From Pedobacter cryoconitis (GTDB lineage: Bacteria > Bacteroidota > Bacteroidia > Sphingobacteriales > Sphingobacteriaceae): a stretch of DNA of 64,000 nt. The position numbers were made by a program, and so were the translations under genes. The stretch spans positions 1-64,000 of the forward strand of contig NZ_QLLR01000015.1 in assembly GCF_003259615.1 (NCBI RefSeq), written 5' to 3'. Numbering within the stretch: position 1 is the first letter of the stretch; each line of letters begins with the position of its first letter. The notes beneath the pieces were generated by a model. The model did no database searches. It was not told the origin of the DNA and saw only the letters and a program-made list of their open reading frames with translations. Positions 1-8,401 of this stretch are shown piece after piece.

Positions 1-36
1 TTTGAAAACCCCAAAAAAACAAACATAAATAATTGA

Positions 37-2598
37 CTAATAGCTATCTATAAATATTAAATCGATAGTTCTAAGTTTTACCGGACAATAGTGTTCCGTA
101 ATATAAGTTATATCAACAAAAGTGATAACGGCACCATCCCTCTTTTTATCTTTTCGGATATAAGGCATGATCCGCATCAAACTTCTTTTACCATTTTTTA
201 GCGCCACCTCTTTTTCAATGACCGGGCCACCTGATAAAACTGAACTTACATCCGTAATCAGGTTCTCTGAAATCAGATTAGTCGAAATCTGGACAAAAGA
301 ACGGCCTATATCTGCATCAATCATATTGATAATATGAATCGCAGCCGCATTAAACTTACGGATGTAAAGGTTTGCATCCAGAAATACCTGACCAATATCT
401 GTACTCCTGAAGTAATTATCCAGGTCGTCATTCAATTCAACCAATTCCTTAATCTTGACCTGGTGTTCAGTATTCAGCGTATAAAGCTCTTCATTTAAAG
501 ATTGTAACTCCTCATTTCCTGACTGTAATTCTTCATTCGCTGAAAGCAATTCCTCATTGGTAGACTGCAATTCTTCATTGGTTGTCTCCATTTCTTCCAT
601 AGCCAGCTGCAGATTGCTTCTACTTTCATTCAGCTCTGCTTCCAGCTCAAAAACATACTCATCATATTGAATGGAGGACAATGGAGAATTACCAGCTTCG
701 TCTTTATCAGTAATCACCTCAGCTGCATATGCTGCAAAAGTAAGCATGGTATATCCAGCCTCATCAGGTGGCTGAATTGCTATATTCAAGAGCGATGGGT
801 TTTCGTCCGGATTGACCCGGAGCTTGTTTAAATGTACCGAAACGTTATCTTTCCATACTTTTCTTAAAGCAGTATTTAGGACAACAGTTATTTCTTTAGG
901 CACCATTTTCAGAATATTCAGCTCGATTTTCTGATCTGGTAAGGATAAAAAGTTCTTATAATTCCCTATAACCTCTTTAATAATATATCCCTTATCAATA
1001 AATACACCCGCATAACCCAGTTCATCGACGATGAATTTATTAAAGCGTTTTTCAATTTGGGTCTGCGCTGGCTCAGGTACATTTTTTGCACCTTTATCTT
1101 CTGTAGCCAGTAACCTGCCGGAAGTATTATAAGTATTAAAAGAAGAATAATTAATTGCTCCTGATTTTTGATAAATCTTCCACTTCTCCGCAATTTCAGA
1201 GATACCTCCCTTTAAAACATGAGCCGTTTCACTCGGACCTAAAAAAAGATACCCACCCTTATTCAGCGCAAAATGCAAAGTAGAAAGTATTTTTTCCTGC
1301 AATGTTTTATTCATGTAGATCAACATGTTGCGGCAGCTTACCAGGTCATTCTTAATAAATGGCGGAGACTTAATCACGTCATGTTTCACAAAAACCAGTT
1401 GTTTTCTGATTAAAGGATTGATGCTATAGGTACTGCCTTCCTGTATAAAATACTTTTTAAAAAGTGCAGCAGGGACTTCCTTTATTATGTTTTCTGGATA
1501 CTGATTTTTGGAAGCTATTTCTATACTTTTATCATCAATATCCGTAGCAAAAATTTTCACTTCCAGATTTTTCCCTGCACGTTCCACACACTCGTTAATC
1601 AAAATAGCAATAGAATATGCTTCCTGACCAGTACTACAAGCACAAACCCAGACTTTTAAAATGTCTTTATCTTTCTTATTGCTGATGATCTCCGGTAAGA
1701 TCTTTTTTTCTAAAAACTCAAAATGATCTTTATCCCTGAAAAACCTGGTCACTCCGATCAGGAAGTCCTGCCCCAGTATTTTCACTTCATTGATATTCTC
1801 TTTTAAGAACCGGATATAATTATCCAGCGTGTGGATACCGTTTTCATTCATCCGTCGTCCAATACGCCGGATAATAGTAGGTGTTTTATACAAATTAAAA
1901 TTGTTCCCACTCTGTTCATGTACCAATTTAAAGATAGTATCCAGCATACTTGCATCGACATTACTATGGTCCAGCACGGCTAATGGATCTTCATTGACAT
2001 AATTGAGCAGTTCCTGGAACATTTTAGCAGGAGAAAGAATATGGTCAGCTTCTCCAAGCGAAATGGCACTATTAGGCATTCCGTCAAACTTGGCAGTGAC
2101 CGGGTCCTGAACCAGTACCATTCCTCCATTTTCTTTGATACTCTGGATTCCTTTAGTGCCGTCAGTGCCGGTTCCTGAAAGAATAATGGCAATTGCCTTT
2201 TCCTTTTTGTCTTTAGCCAGGGTATGCAAAAAAACATCCACTGCCATATTAGGCGCTTTAACGATTGATTTATCGGCAAGTTTTAAGCGGTCCTTACTCA
2301 CTGTCATTAATTTATTATTCGGAATAATGTAGACGAACCCCTGCTGTATCAGCATATTGTGGGCTGCCTCAATAACCTGCATTTGCGTATGCTTGGAGAC
2401 TAACTCTACCAATAAACTCTTGTGGTCGGAAGAAAGATGCTGAATCACAACAAATGCAAAATCTGAACTCTGAGGCATGTTATCAAAAAATTCATGTATA
2501 GCCTCTAGTCCCCCCGCAGAAGCACCTATAGCGACAATGTATTGCGCATCTTGTTTAGAATAACTGTTCTCCTGCTGATCCCGCATTTCGGTCTTCAT
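37..2598 (-). CDS. CheB-CheR fusion protein with coiled coil and PAS domain, no kinase domain
   Basis: Order of domains: CheB-type methylesterase (about residues 18-200; nucleophile Ser27 in IGASAGGLEAI, His54 in VIQHLSSDH, Asp146 in SGTGTDGT), CheR-type methyltransferase (about 215-480; SAM motif VWVCACSTGQEAYS), a coiled coil made of repeated E-L-Q-S-x-N-E-E units (about 655-715), then one PAS domain (about 730-835). The protein stops just after the PAS DIT motif (ITFVDIT), where many relatives continue into more PAS domains and a histidine kinase; here about 20 unrelated residues follow. No receiver domain precedes CheB. It starts 17 bases after the phytochrome stop codon on the same strand, so the two are probably cotranscribed and CheBR may be the effector. 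Targets of the methylation domains are unknown; no chemoreceptor is in the window. The domain call is firm, the link to light sensing is inferred. Confidence 0.9.
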   Translation of the reverse strand: MKTEMRDQQENSYSKQDAQYIVAIGASAGGLEAIHEFFDNMPQSSDFAFVVIQHLSSDHKSLLVELVSKHTQMQVIEAAHNMLIQQGFVYIIPNNKLMTVSKDRLKLADKSIVKAPNMAVDVFLHTLAKDKKEKAIAIILSGTGTDGTKGIQSIKENGGMVLVQDPVTAKFDGMPNSAISLGEADHILSPAKMFQELLNYVNEDPLAVLDHSNVDASMLDTIFKLVHEQSGNNFNLYKTPTIIRRIGRRMNENGIHTLDNYIRFLKENINEVKILGQDFLIGVTRFFRDKDHFEFLEKKILPEIISNKKDKDILKVWVCACSTGQEAYSIAILINECVERAGKNLEVKIFATDIDDKSIEIASKNQYPENIIKEVPAALFKKYFIQEGSTYSINPLIRKQLVFVKHDVIKSPPFIKNDLVSCRNMLIYMNKTLQEKILSTLHFALNKGGYLFLGPSETAHVLKGGISEIAEKWKIYQKSGAINYSSFNTYNTSGRLLATEDKGAKNVPEPAQTQIEKRFNKFIVDELGYAGVFIDKGYIIKEVIGNYKNFLSLPDQKIELNILKMVPKEITVVLNTALRKVWKDNVSVHLNKLRVNPDENPSLLNIAIQPPDEAGYTMLTFAAYAAEVITDKDEAGNSPLSSIQYDEYVFELEAELNESRSNLQLAMEEMETTNEELQSTNEELLSANEELQSGNEELQSLNEELYTLNTEHQVKIKELVELNDDLDNYFRSTDIGQVFLDANLYIRKFNAAAIHIINMIDADIGRSFVQISTNLISENLITDVSSVLSGGPVIEKEVALKNGKRSLMRIMPYIRKDKKRDGAVITFVDITYITEHYCPVKLRTIDLIFIDSY

Positions 2599-2615
2599 TT
2601 GTATTTTTTGATTTT

Positions 2616-4142
2616 CTATTGTTGTGCTTGTTTAATTGTAAATTCGAACAGGAAGCTCCTTAAAGATTCAGCAACTTCGAGTTCATTTTTAGTCCAGGGT
2701 AAAGCTTGCTGCTCAACCGTTTGTTTCCAGAGTTCAAATGAAGTTCTGGGATGATACTTTTTACCATCATCAGTAAAGTTGATCGCCTGATTAGGGTCTC
2801 CTCCCCAATCGATATTTTTTATAACCTCTGGTCTGAAACATACCAGAAAATCTCCTGCGGTTTGAGCTATGGGTATAAAGAGTACGCCACTTGCTACAGC
2901 TGAATACGCCGCTGCATCCTCATATATAGCAGATAATGAGTTTGTTGAATATACAGTATTTAAGTTTCTACTTTCAAACCATTGTATTAAGTTATATAAA
3001 TCAGCCCGATCAGGAATATTCCCTTTGGTTTCTGACCTGCCATTGATGCTGATTAACACTCCCGAAGCATTAAATAGTTCTAATATATCACCCGAATCAT
3101 CCTTTAAAAGGCCCGTAGCTATATCATCTTGTGCATAAATCTGATCAGTTAATGCAACACGTTTCTCCTGAATTTGTTTACTATTTCTATAATCCTGTTT
3201 GTTAACGATCAATGAAATTTTAGTTGAAATCACTTCCGACAGCCATTCAAATATAGAACATAGTTCATAATTCAGATATTTTGGTTCCAGGTGATGACAA
3301 GAAATTAATCCCCATAAAGTCTCATTGCAGATTACCCTGATTGACATGGACGCTTTCACTTTCATGTTTTTCATATATTCCAGGTGGACTTTAGCAACCC
3401 CTCTCAGATTGCAATCAGAAAGGTCTATAAAGGCATTGGTTACGGGGTTAATGACCGGGTATAACCTGATGGGTTCATAATCCCGGTTTGGTATCAGCCG
3501 GTAAGGATTCTTCAGGTACATTTGCCTGGCTTGTTTTGGCACATCAGAAGCGGGGAAAGTCTGTCCAAGATACTGGTCAAGACGCTCATCTTTTTCTTCT
3601 GCAATGACAGTACCGTTCCAGTCCTTGTCAAACTGGTACATCAGTATCCCGTCAAAGCCAGCTATCTTACGCAGTTCATGAATGGCAATATTGCAAACTT
3701 CCTGCACGTTATCGGCCTGATCAATAGCTGTGCTGATATATTTTACTTCCTGAAAAACATCTGCAAAACTTCTGTTATAATTTTCTTCTTGTTTTTCAAG
3801 CTCTATGATAATATAATCTGCTTCCACATGTAATAAGGCCAGGAATAAACTGGTCTGTTGCTGAGCAGTAAACTGAAGATAAAGTGGTATCCTTTTAGAC
3901 AGCCCTCTTTTAAGTAATTCTTCAATTTTCACGAGATCTTCTGAACTGATAAAATCAACCAGCGAACTGTTGATTAACTCTTCCGCCCGTTTACCCGCCA
4001 ACTGAACAATATTCTCACTTAACTGTATAATATTCAGTTTTTTGTCTACAATTAATAAATAACCGTAGTCTTGTATGGAGTTGATATGATGTAAGGGCAA
4101 ACTTCCGCAGAAGTCAGAATCAAAGTTTTTTTTATCAGTCAT
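2616..4142 (-). CDS. bphP: Bacteriophytochrome photosensory module (PAS-GAF-PHY) without output kinase
   Basis: A 508-residue phytochrome made only of the photosensory core. Cys12 in the N-terminal stretch DFCGSLPLHHI sits where biliverdin-binding bacteriophytochromes carry their attachment cysteine. The PAS domain spans about 20-110. The GAF domain (about 125-300) has PASDVPKQAR (a DVP variant of the usual DIP at 200-202), VHLEYMKNM with His253, and SCHH at 281-284. The PHY domain (about 310-500) has the tongue motif PRTSF at 465-469. The protein ends at the helix where a histidine kinase would normally begin. The divergent heme oxygenase could provide biliverdin, and the CheB-CheR-PAS gene lies 17 bases downstream. 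Photochromism in red/far-red light is expected from the family. How the signal leaves the protein is not evident. Confidence 0.93.
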   Translation of the reverse strand: MTDKKNFDSDFCGSLPLHHINSIQDYGYLLIVDKKLNIIQLSENIVQLAGKRAEELINSSLVDFISSEDLVKIEELLKRGLSKRIPLYLQFTAQQQTSLFLALLHVEADYIIIELEKQEENYNRSFADVFQEVKYISTAIDQADNVQEVCNIAIHELRKIAGFDGILMYQFDKDWNGTVIAEEKDERLDQYLGQTFPASDVPKQARQMYLKNPYRLIPNRDYEPIRLYPVINPVTNAFIDLSDCNLRGVAKVHLEYMKNMKVKASMSIRVICNETLWGLISCHHLEPKYLNYELCSIFEWLSEVISTKISLIVNKQDYRNSKQIQEKRVALTDQIYAQDDIATGLLKDDSGDILELFNASGVLISINGRSETKGNIPDRADLYNLIQWFESRNLNTVYSTNSLSAIYEDAAAYSAVASGVLFIPIAQTAGDFLVCFRPEVIKNIDWGGDPNQAINFTDDGKKYHPRTSFELWKQTVEQQALPWTKNELEVAESLRSFLFEFTIKQAQQ

Positions 4143-4318
4143 CTTGAATTAAAAATCAGAGGTTAATTACACAATTTGCAAGGTAAAGCATTTTACAGGT
4201 GTTTTTTTTCTTTACCAAATAATATACCAATTCTACCTTACGTTGTAGGATTTTTTAAAGTTTCAAAGCTGATGGTCCGTAGATTAATTACTATTTTAGC
4301 CGCCATACACAAATCATT

Positions 4319-4861
4319 ATGATCAGTTCAATAATCAAAGAGGCTACCATGCCTGCACATCAAAAACTGGAAAAAGAAGTTATTTTAAAACTTAAAGCGA
4401 TTCGCAGTGACGAAGATTATGTAGCACTGCTCAAAAACTTCAATGACTATTTCAGCGCACTTGAAAATGCGATAACTCCCTATATTACAACAGAAATCCT
4501 TTCGGACTTTGCACAGAGAAGAAACTCGGCTTATATCAAACAGGACATTATAGAACTGGGCGGAGATCCTGCAGCAGCAGCCGGGATTGAAGTCCCTGAA
4601 ATTAAAAATGCGCTGGACGCTATGGCGGCCTTGTATGTAATGGAAGGCTCTATTATGGGCGGAAAAATCATTGTACAAATGCTGGCTAAAGGTAATGTCA
4701 CTAAAGGTGTTTCTTTCTTCTCTGGCTATGGGGAAGACACGGGCAGCATGTGGGGTAAATTTGTACAGGCTTTAGATCAGACCGGCAAAAATGAAGCTGA
4801 TGAAAGCAGAGCTGTTGAAGTTGCCAATGCAACTTTTAATTGTTTCGCCAAAGTATTTTAA
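4319..4861 (+). CDS. bphO: Biliverdin-forming heme oxygenase
   Basis: A 180-residue cytoplasmic protein of the bacterial heme oxygenase family, which opens heme to biliverdin, CO and iron. The likely proximal heme ligand is His14 in MPAHQKLE. The helix ALYVMEGSIMGGKII carries the family's YxxEGSxxGG signature, and GYGEDTGSMWGKF matches the distal C-terminal motif. Its length is normal for BphO-type enzymes. It is divergent from the phytochrome across 176 bases, which argues for a role in supplying bilin and not in iron scavenging; no heme uptake gene is nearby. A perfect 11-bp hairpin begins 14 bases after the stop. Confidence 0.9.
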   Translation: MISSIIKEATMPAHQKLEKEVILKLKAIRSDEDYVALLKNFNDYFSALENAITPYITTEILSDFAQRRNSAYIKQDIIELGGDPAAAAGIEVPEIKNALDAMAALYVMEGSIMGGKIIVQMLAKGNVTKGVSFFSGYGEDTGSMWGKFVQALDQTGKNEADESRAVEVANATFNCFAKVF

Positions 4862-4875
4862 TCCATAGGATGAAC

Positions 4876-4914
4876 GCATACAATGCTTGTCCACGCTGAT
4901 AACGCATTGTATGC
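4876..4914 (+). terminator. Perfect 11-bp hairpin after the heme oxygenase gene
   Basis: GCATACAATGC (4876-4886) and GCATTGTATGC (4904-4914) are perfect inverted copies around a 17-base loop, 14 bases after the stop codon. No T-run follows, so it may be a weak terminator, an mRNA-stabilising hairpin or a protein-binding site. Confidence 0.5.
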
Positions 4915-5070
4915 CATTCAAATCAGGAAAACCGGAACCTTTATATCAGCATTTGAGCTTACAAAAGCTAAAGTACAGCATATGAAGTTCATAGCAGTAG
5001 CAACCAATTAAGGGGTGTGAACGGCATTATTATTGATGAAGGAAAATAAATTTAACCAATCAATAATTTA

Positions 5071-5610
5071 ATGAAAAACATTCTTAAACATTCCGCTGCC
5101 AAATTAGCTGTTGCCGCCACCCTTATTTTAGCTCTACAGTCCTGTTCAGAAACCGCCGACAAATTCTTTGGGATTGCGGTGTTAAACACAAATTTCATAT
5201 CCAGATTTGCGACCCCGTCAATGGCGAAAGAAATTAATGGACAAACCGTTGAATATGCAGATATTCCTTCTTCTAAGAAAAAAGGTGATGAAGCTGTTTC
5301 CTATGTTAAAAATCAAATACTCTATATAGAAAAATCTCTGAAGGACATCAAAGCCTTAAGCGCGAGTGGTGAAAGAAAAGTAATCCAGGACCAGGCTATT
5401 GCATTGTATGAATACGTACTGCCAGTTTATAAAAATGAATATACTGCTTATGCGAAATTATGTGATGCAAAAGGTTCACAGGAAGAAAAAGATAAATTAA
5501 TTAAGGCTATCGAAGAAAAATACAACACTGAATTTGAGAAGAAATACTCCATTTTATTAGAAAACGGGAAAGCATTCGCAGAAGAGAATAACCTGAACGT
5601 CAAATGGTAG
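5071..5610 (+). CDS. Hypothetical lipoprotein
   Basis: The 179-residue product begins with a positively charged, hydrophobic lipoprotein signal whose lipobox is LQSC with Cys25. The mature part is lysine- and glutamate-rich and mostly helical by composition, for example YIEKSLKDIKALSASGERK, with no recognisable catalytic motif. I do not recognise the family with certainty; it resembles small surface lipoproteins of helical type seen across Bacteroidota. It overlaps the next gene by seven bases, so the two are translationally coupled. The function is unknown. Confidence 0.75.
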   Translation: MKNILKHSAAKLAVAATLILALQSCSETADKFFGIAVLNTNFISRFATPSMAKEINGQTVEYADIPSSKKKGDEAVSYVKNQILYIEKSLKDIKALSASGERKVIQDQAIALYEYVLPVYKNEYTAYAKLCDAKGSQEEKDKLIKAIEEKYNTEFEKKYSILLENGKAFAEENNLNVKW

Positions 5611-6134
5611 TGGAATTTTACAGAAACAGAAAGAAATCGATTAATTTATTATTGATACTATCAGGCGTATTGGTACTAATGCTGTTGATCCTGCTTTATA
5701 GCAGTGGGGTAATTTCTGGCAGCATCATTGCCAAAGGAATTGCTTTTTCTTCCATAGCCAGTGTAATATTAGCAATCATTATCATTAAAACGCTGATCTC
5801 CTTAAAAGATAAGTCTCCTTTAATCGTGCTGACCCCAGAAGGAATTACCTCAAAGGTTACGGCGGTGAGTAAAGCCGCTGGTTTAATTTTATGGGAACAT
5901 ACCGATGATATACAGCTTCACAAAGTTGGAGGAGATACTCTGGTTGCTTTGATTATTAATAATGCTGAGCCGTATTCAGCAAAGATCCGCAAAAAATTGA
6001 GTTCAATTGCTTTGGAGAAAGATCAGGATCTGCACATTTACATGACTGCTTCAGTGCTGGACATAAGCGCTGAAGAACTTTATGAGCAGGTGAGTGATTA
6101 TAGAAACCAGGTAAATCAAGCTGCTGCGTTCTAA
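5604..6134 (+). CDS. STM3941-like small membrane protein
   Basis: A 176-residue protein with two adjacent hydrophobic helices near the N-terminus (about 13-35 and 41-64) and a soluble C-terminal part containing LTPEGITSKVTAV and LILWEHTDDIQL. That pattern (two TM segments, then a PH-like beta domain) matches the uncharacterised STM3941 family. The ATG lies inside the end of the preceding lipoprotein gene (ATGGTAG overlap), which supports both the start and a two-gene operon. The product probably sits in the inner membrane. No function is known. A hairpin with a T-run follows the stop. Confidence 0.7.
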   Translation: MVVEFYRNRKKSINLLLILSGVLVLMLLILLYSSGVISGSIIAKGIAFSSIASVILAIIIIKTLISLKDKSPLIVLTPEGITSKVTAVSKAAGLILWEHTDDIQLHKVGGDTLVALIINNAEPYSAKIRKKLSSIALEKDQDLHIYMTASVLDISAEELYEQVSDYRNQVNQAAAF

Positions 6135-6138
6135 TTCA

Positions 6139-6174
6139 ATTGCTGCTGCCCTATAGTACGGCAGCAATTTTTAA
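6139..6174 (+). terminator. Rho-independent terminator
   Basis: A TTGCTGCTGCC arm and a GGCAGCAA arm (6160-6167) enclose a short loop and are followed directly by TTTTT. It lies just after the STM3941-like gene and ends the lipoprotein operon. Confidence 0.7.
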
Positions 6175-6302
6175 ATAAAATGCTATTGCTTATCAATAAA
6201 AATCACGTCATCACCCTGATGCTGTAACTAATTCCGGTTTATTTACTCTTATTGCAGGAACACCCAATTAATCCGCATTCTTAAATAGCACAAAGACAAT
6301 CA

Positions 6303-8159
6303 ATGAAAAGGTATTTTATTCAATTTCTGCTTCTGGTAAGTGCTGGTTCAGCATTTGCACAGCAAAGTGGCCCTAGCTACCAATACAGCCTCAATTTAAA
6401 CAATGTCACCAATGACAAGCTGCAGGTTACACTGCTTACACCAAAATTAAAAGGTGGTGAAACCGTTTTCCATCTGCCTAAAATGGTTCCCGGCACTTAT
6501 GCAATAGCCGATTATGGCCGTTATATTTCAGAGCTGAAAGCCTTTGATCAAAAAGGGAATTTATTAAAAACTGACCGCACAGATTCAAACTCGTGGAAAA
6601 TCTCTACTGCAGATAAACTTGCAAAAGTTACTTACCTGGTGGATGACAGCTGGGACAGCCCGGAGGTTAAGGGTGCTGAAATATTTCAGCCTGCAGGCAC
6701 AAACATAGATAAAGACAAATTATTCGTCATTAATAACTTCGGGTTCTTTGGCTATTTCGATGAGCAGAAAAGTATTCCTTTCGAGATCACAATTACTAAA
6801 CCAGCCGGCTTTTATGGGTCAACTTCTCTGAAAGCGGACCATGTTAATGCCACTACAGATAAATATAATGTGCCTGATTATTACAGCCTGGCAGATGCGC
6901 CTATGATGTATAATAAACCGGATACGACTTCTTTAAATATCGGAGGTGCTGAAATCCTGGTTTCACTGTATTCGCCGAACAAAAAGGCGACTTCAGCGGA
7001 CATTGCCAAAGGGCTTAAACCGACATTAGAAGCTCAGATGGCTTATCTTGGCGGCCGTTTACCTGTTGATAAATATGCTTTTATAATTGCTTTAACAGAC
7101 AATACAAAAATAAGGAGTTATGGTGCTTTAGAGCACTCCTACTCTTCGTTGTATTTCCTTCCGGAATTCTTTAGTCCGGAGAAACTGGCCGAAAATATTA
7201 AAAATGCAGGTTCTCATGAATTCTTTCATATAGTAACCCCGTTAAGTATTCACAGTCATGAAGTTGGAGAGTTTGATTATGATCATCCTAAAATGTCTGA
7301 ACACTTATGGATGTATGAAGGACTAACCGAATATGCTGCACATCATATGCAGGTAAAGTATGGTTTGATAGACTTTAAGCAATACCTGAAAGTTCAGAAT
7401 GATAAGTTAGACAATGCTATGCGTTATAATGATACATTGGCTTTCACTAAAATGTCTAAAGGGGTTTTAGATACTTATGCCAGTCAGTATGGAAATGTTT
7501 ATGAAAAGGGAGCGCTGATTGGCCTTTGCCTTGACATTAAACTCAGACAGTTATCAAATGGAAAGTACGGTACTCAAAACCTCATGGCTGACTTATCAAA
7601 AACCTATGGTAAAACAAAGTCTTTTAATGATGAGGAACTGTTTGCAACCATTACCAAATTGACTTATCCTGAGATCGGCGAGTTCCTGAACACTTATGTT
7701 TCCGGAGCAAAGAAACTACCTTACAAAGAGATTTTCGCCGCTATAGGGGTAGATTATGAACCTGTGGTTACCGTTAAAAAAGCGGGTATGGGTAAAATGG
7801 GTATGGCTTACAACGGTAAAAGCTTTTTTGTTGCCGATATTAACGGAATGAATGATTTCGGTAAAAGAATGGGTTATCAGAAGGGTGATGAATTTATCAG
7901 CATCAATGGCAAAAAGATGCCTGATGTTTCTGAGGTCAAACTATTCCTGGATAACTTACGTGAGAACTTAAAAGAAGGTGATCAGCTGACTATCGTTGTC
8001 TCCCGAAAAGATACCACTGGTAAAGCTACTGAAGTTACCTTAAGTCAACCTGTTGAAGTTCAGGAAGAGAAGAAATACAATGTTTTAAAAGAGCTTCCTG
8101 AGTTAACAGCTGCTCAGACAGCATTAAGAAAAGCCTGGTTGAATACAAGTTCAAACTAG
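6303..8159 (+). CDS. M61 family glycyl-aminopeptidase-like protease with PDZ domain
   Basis: A 618-residue exported protein: signal peptide (MKRYFIQFLLLVSAGSAFAQ), an N-terminal beta domain, a gluzincin catalytic domain and a C-terminal PDZ domain (about 495-585, with GKRMGYQKGDEFISINGKK). The zinc motif is HEFFH at 305-309, and the downstream Glu lies in MYEGLTEYAAHH. This order is typical of M61 peptidases. Family members cleave N-terminal residues, with a known preference for Gly/Ala in the founding enzyme; the substrate here is unknown. Export points to a periplasmic or outer-membrane role. It is monocistronic, with a strong terminator downstream. Confidence 0.9.
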   Translation: MKRYFIQFLLLVSAGSAFAQQSGPSYQYSLNLNNVTNDKLQVTLLTPKLKGGETVFHLPKMVPGTYAIADYGRYISELKAFDQKGNLLKTDRTDSNSWKISTADKLAKVTYLVDDSWDSPEVKGAEIFQPAGTNIDKDKLFVINNFGFFGYFDEQKSIPFEITITKPAGFYGSTSLKADHVNATTDKYNVPDYYSLADAPMMYNKPDTTSLNIGGAEILVSLYSPNKKATSADIAKGLKPTLEAQMAYLGGRLPVDKYAFIIALTDNTKIRSYGALEHSYSSLYFLPEFFSPEKLAENIKNAGSHEFFHIVTPLSIHSHEVGEFDYDHPKMSEHLWMYEGLTEYAAHHMQVKYGLIDFKQYLKVQNDKLDNAMRYNDTLAFTKMSKGVLDTYASQYGNVYEKGALIGLCLDIKLRQLSNGKYGTQNLMADLSKTYGKTKSFNDEELFATITKLTYPEIGEFLNTYVSGAKKLPYKEIFAAIGVDYEPVVTVKKAGMGKMGMAYNGKSFFVADINGMNDFGKRMGYQKGDEFISINGKKMPDVSEVKLFLDNLRENLKEGDQLTIVVSRKDTTGKATEVTLSQPVEVQEEKKYNVLKELPELTAAQTALRKAWLNTSSN

Positions 8160-8211
8160 TTTATTCTGCACAATAACGCTGATTAAAAAAGTTATTTTAA
8201 TGTGTACGTTT

Positions 8212-8243
8212 AAACAGGCGGGTATAAAATTGCCCGCCTGTTT
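8212..8243 (+). terminator. Rho-independent terminator
   Basis: AAACAGGCGGG (8212-8222) and CCCGCCTGTTT (8233-8243) form a perfect 11-bp GC-rich stem with a 10-base loop, about 50 bases after the M61 peptidase stop. The remaining 158 bases before the next gene are AT-rich leader sequence with no other clear element. Confidence 0.85.
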
Positions 8244-8401
8244 GAATTTTCAGAACGTACTATCGAACGCAGCGCACAAAACATATCCACAAAAGAAAAC
8301 CAAACCGCGCCGAACCAAGCTGTTATTTAACTTATTTTAACTTATTGTTATAGAATGTTATATAAATAATATAACCAATTTAGCGATAAGCCATTATATA
8401 C

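Noticed and set aside
4271..4282. GATGGTCCGTAG, repeated exactly at 25311-25322
   Set aside because: A single 12-base match in 64 kb of sequence is expected by chance, and the flanks do not match.
4883..5011. Open frame of 42 codons after the heme oxygenase gene (MLVHADNALYAIQIRK...)
   Set aside because: Its start overlaps a perfect hairpin, there is no upstream signal and no recognisable protein; most likely chance or an old remnant.
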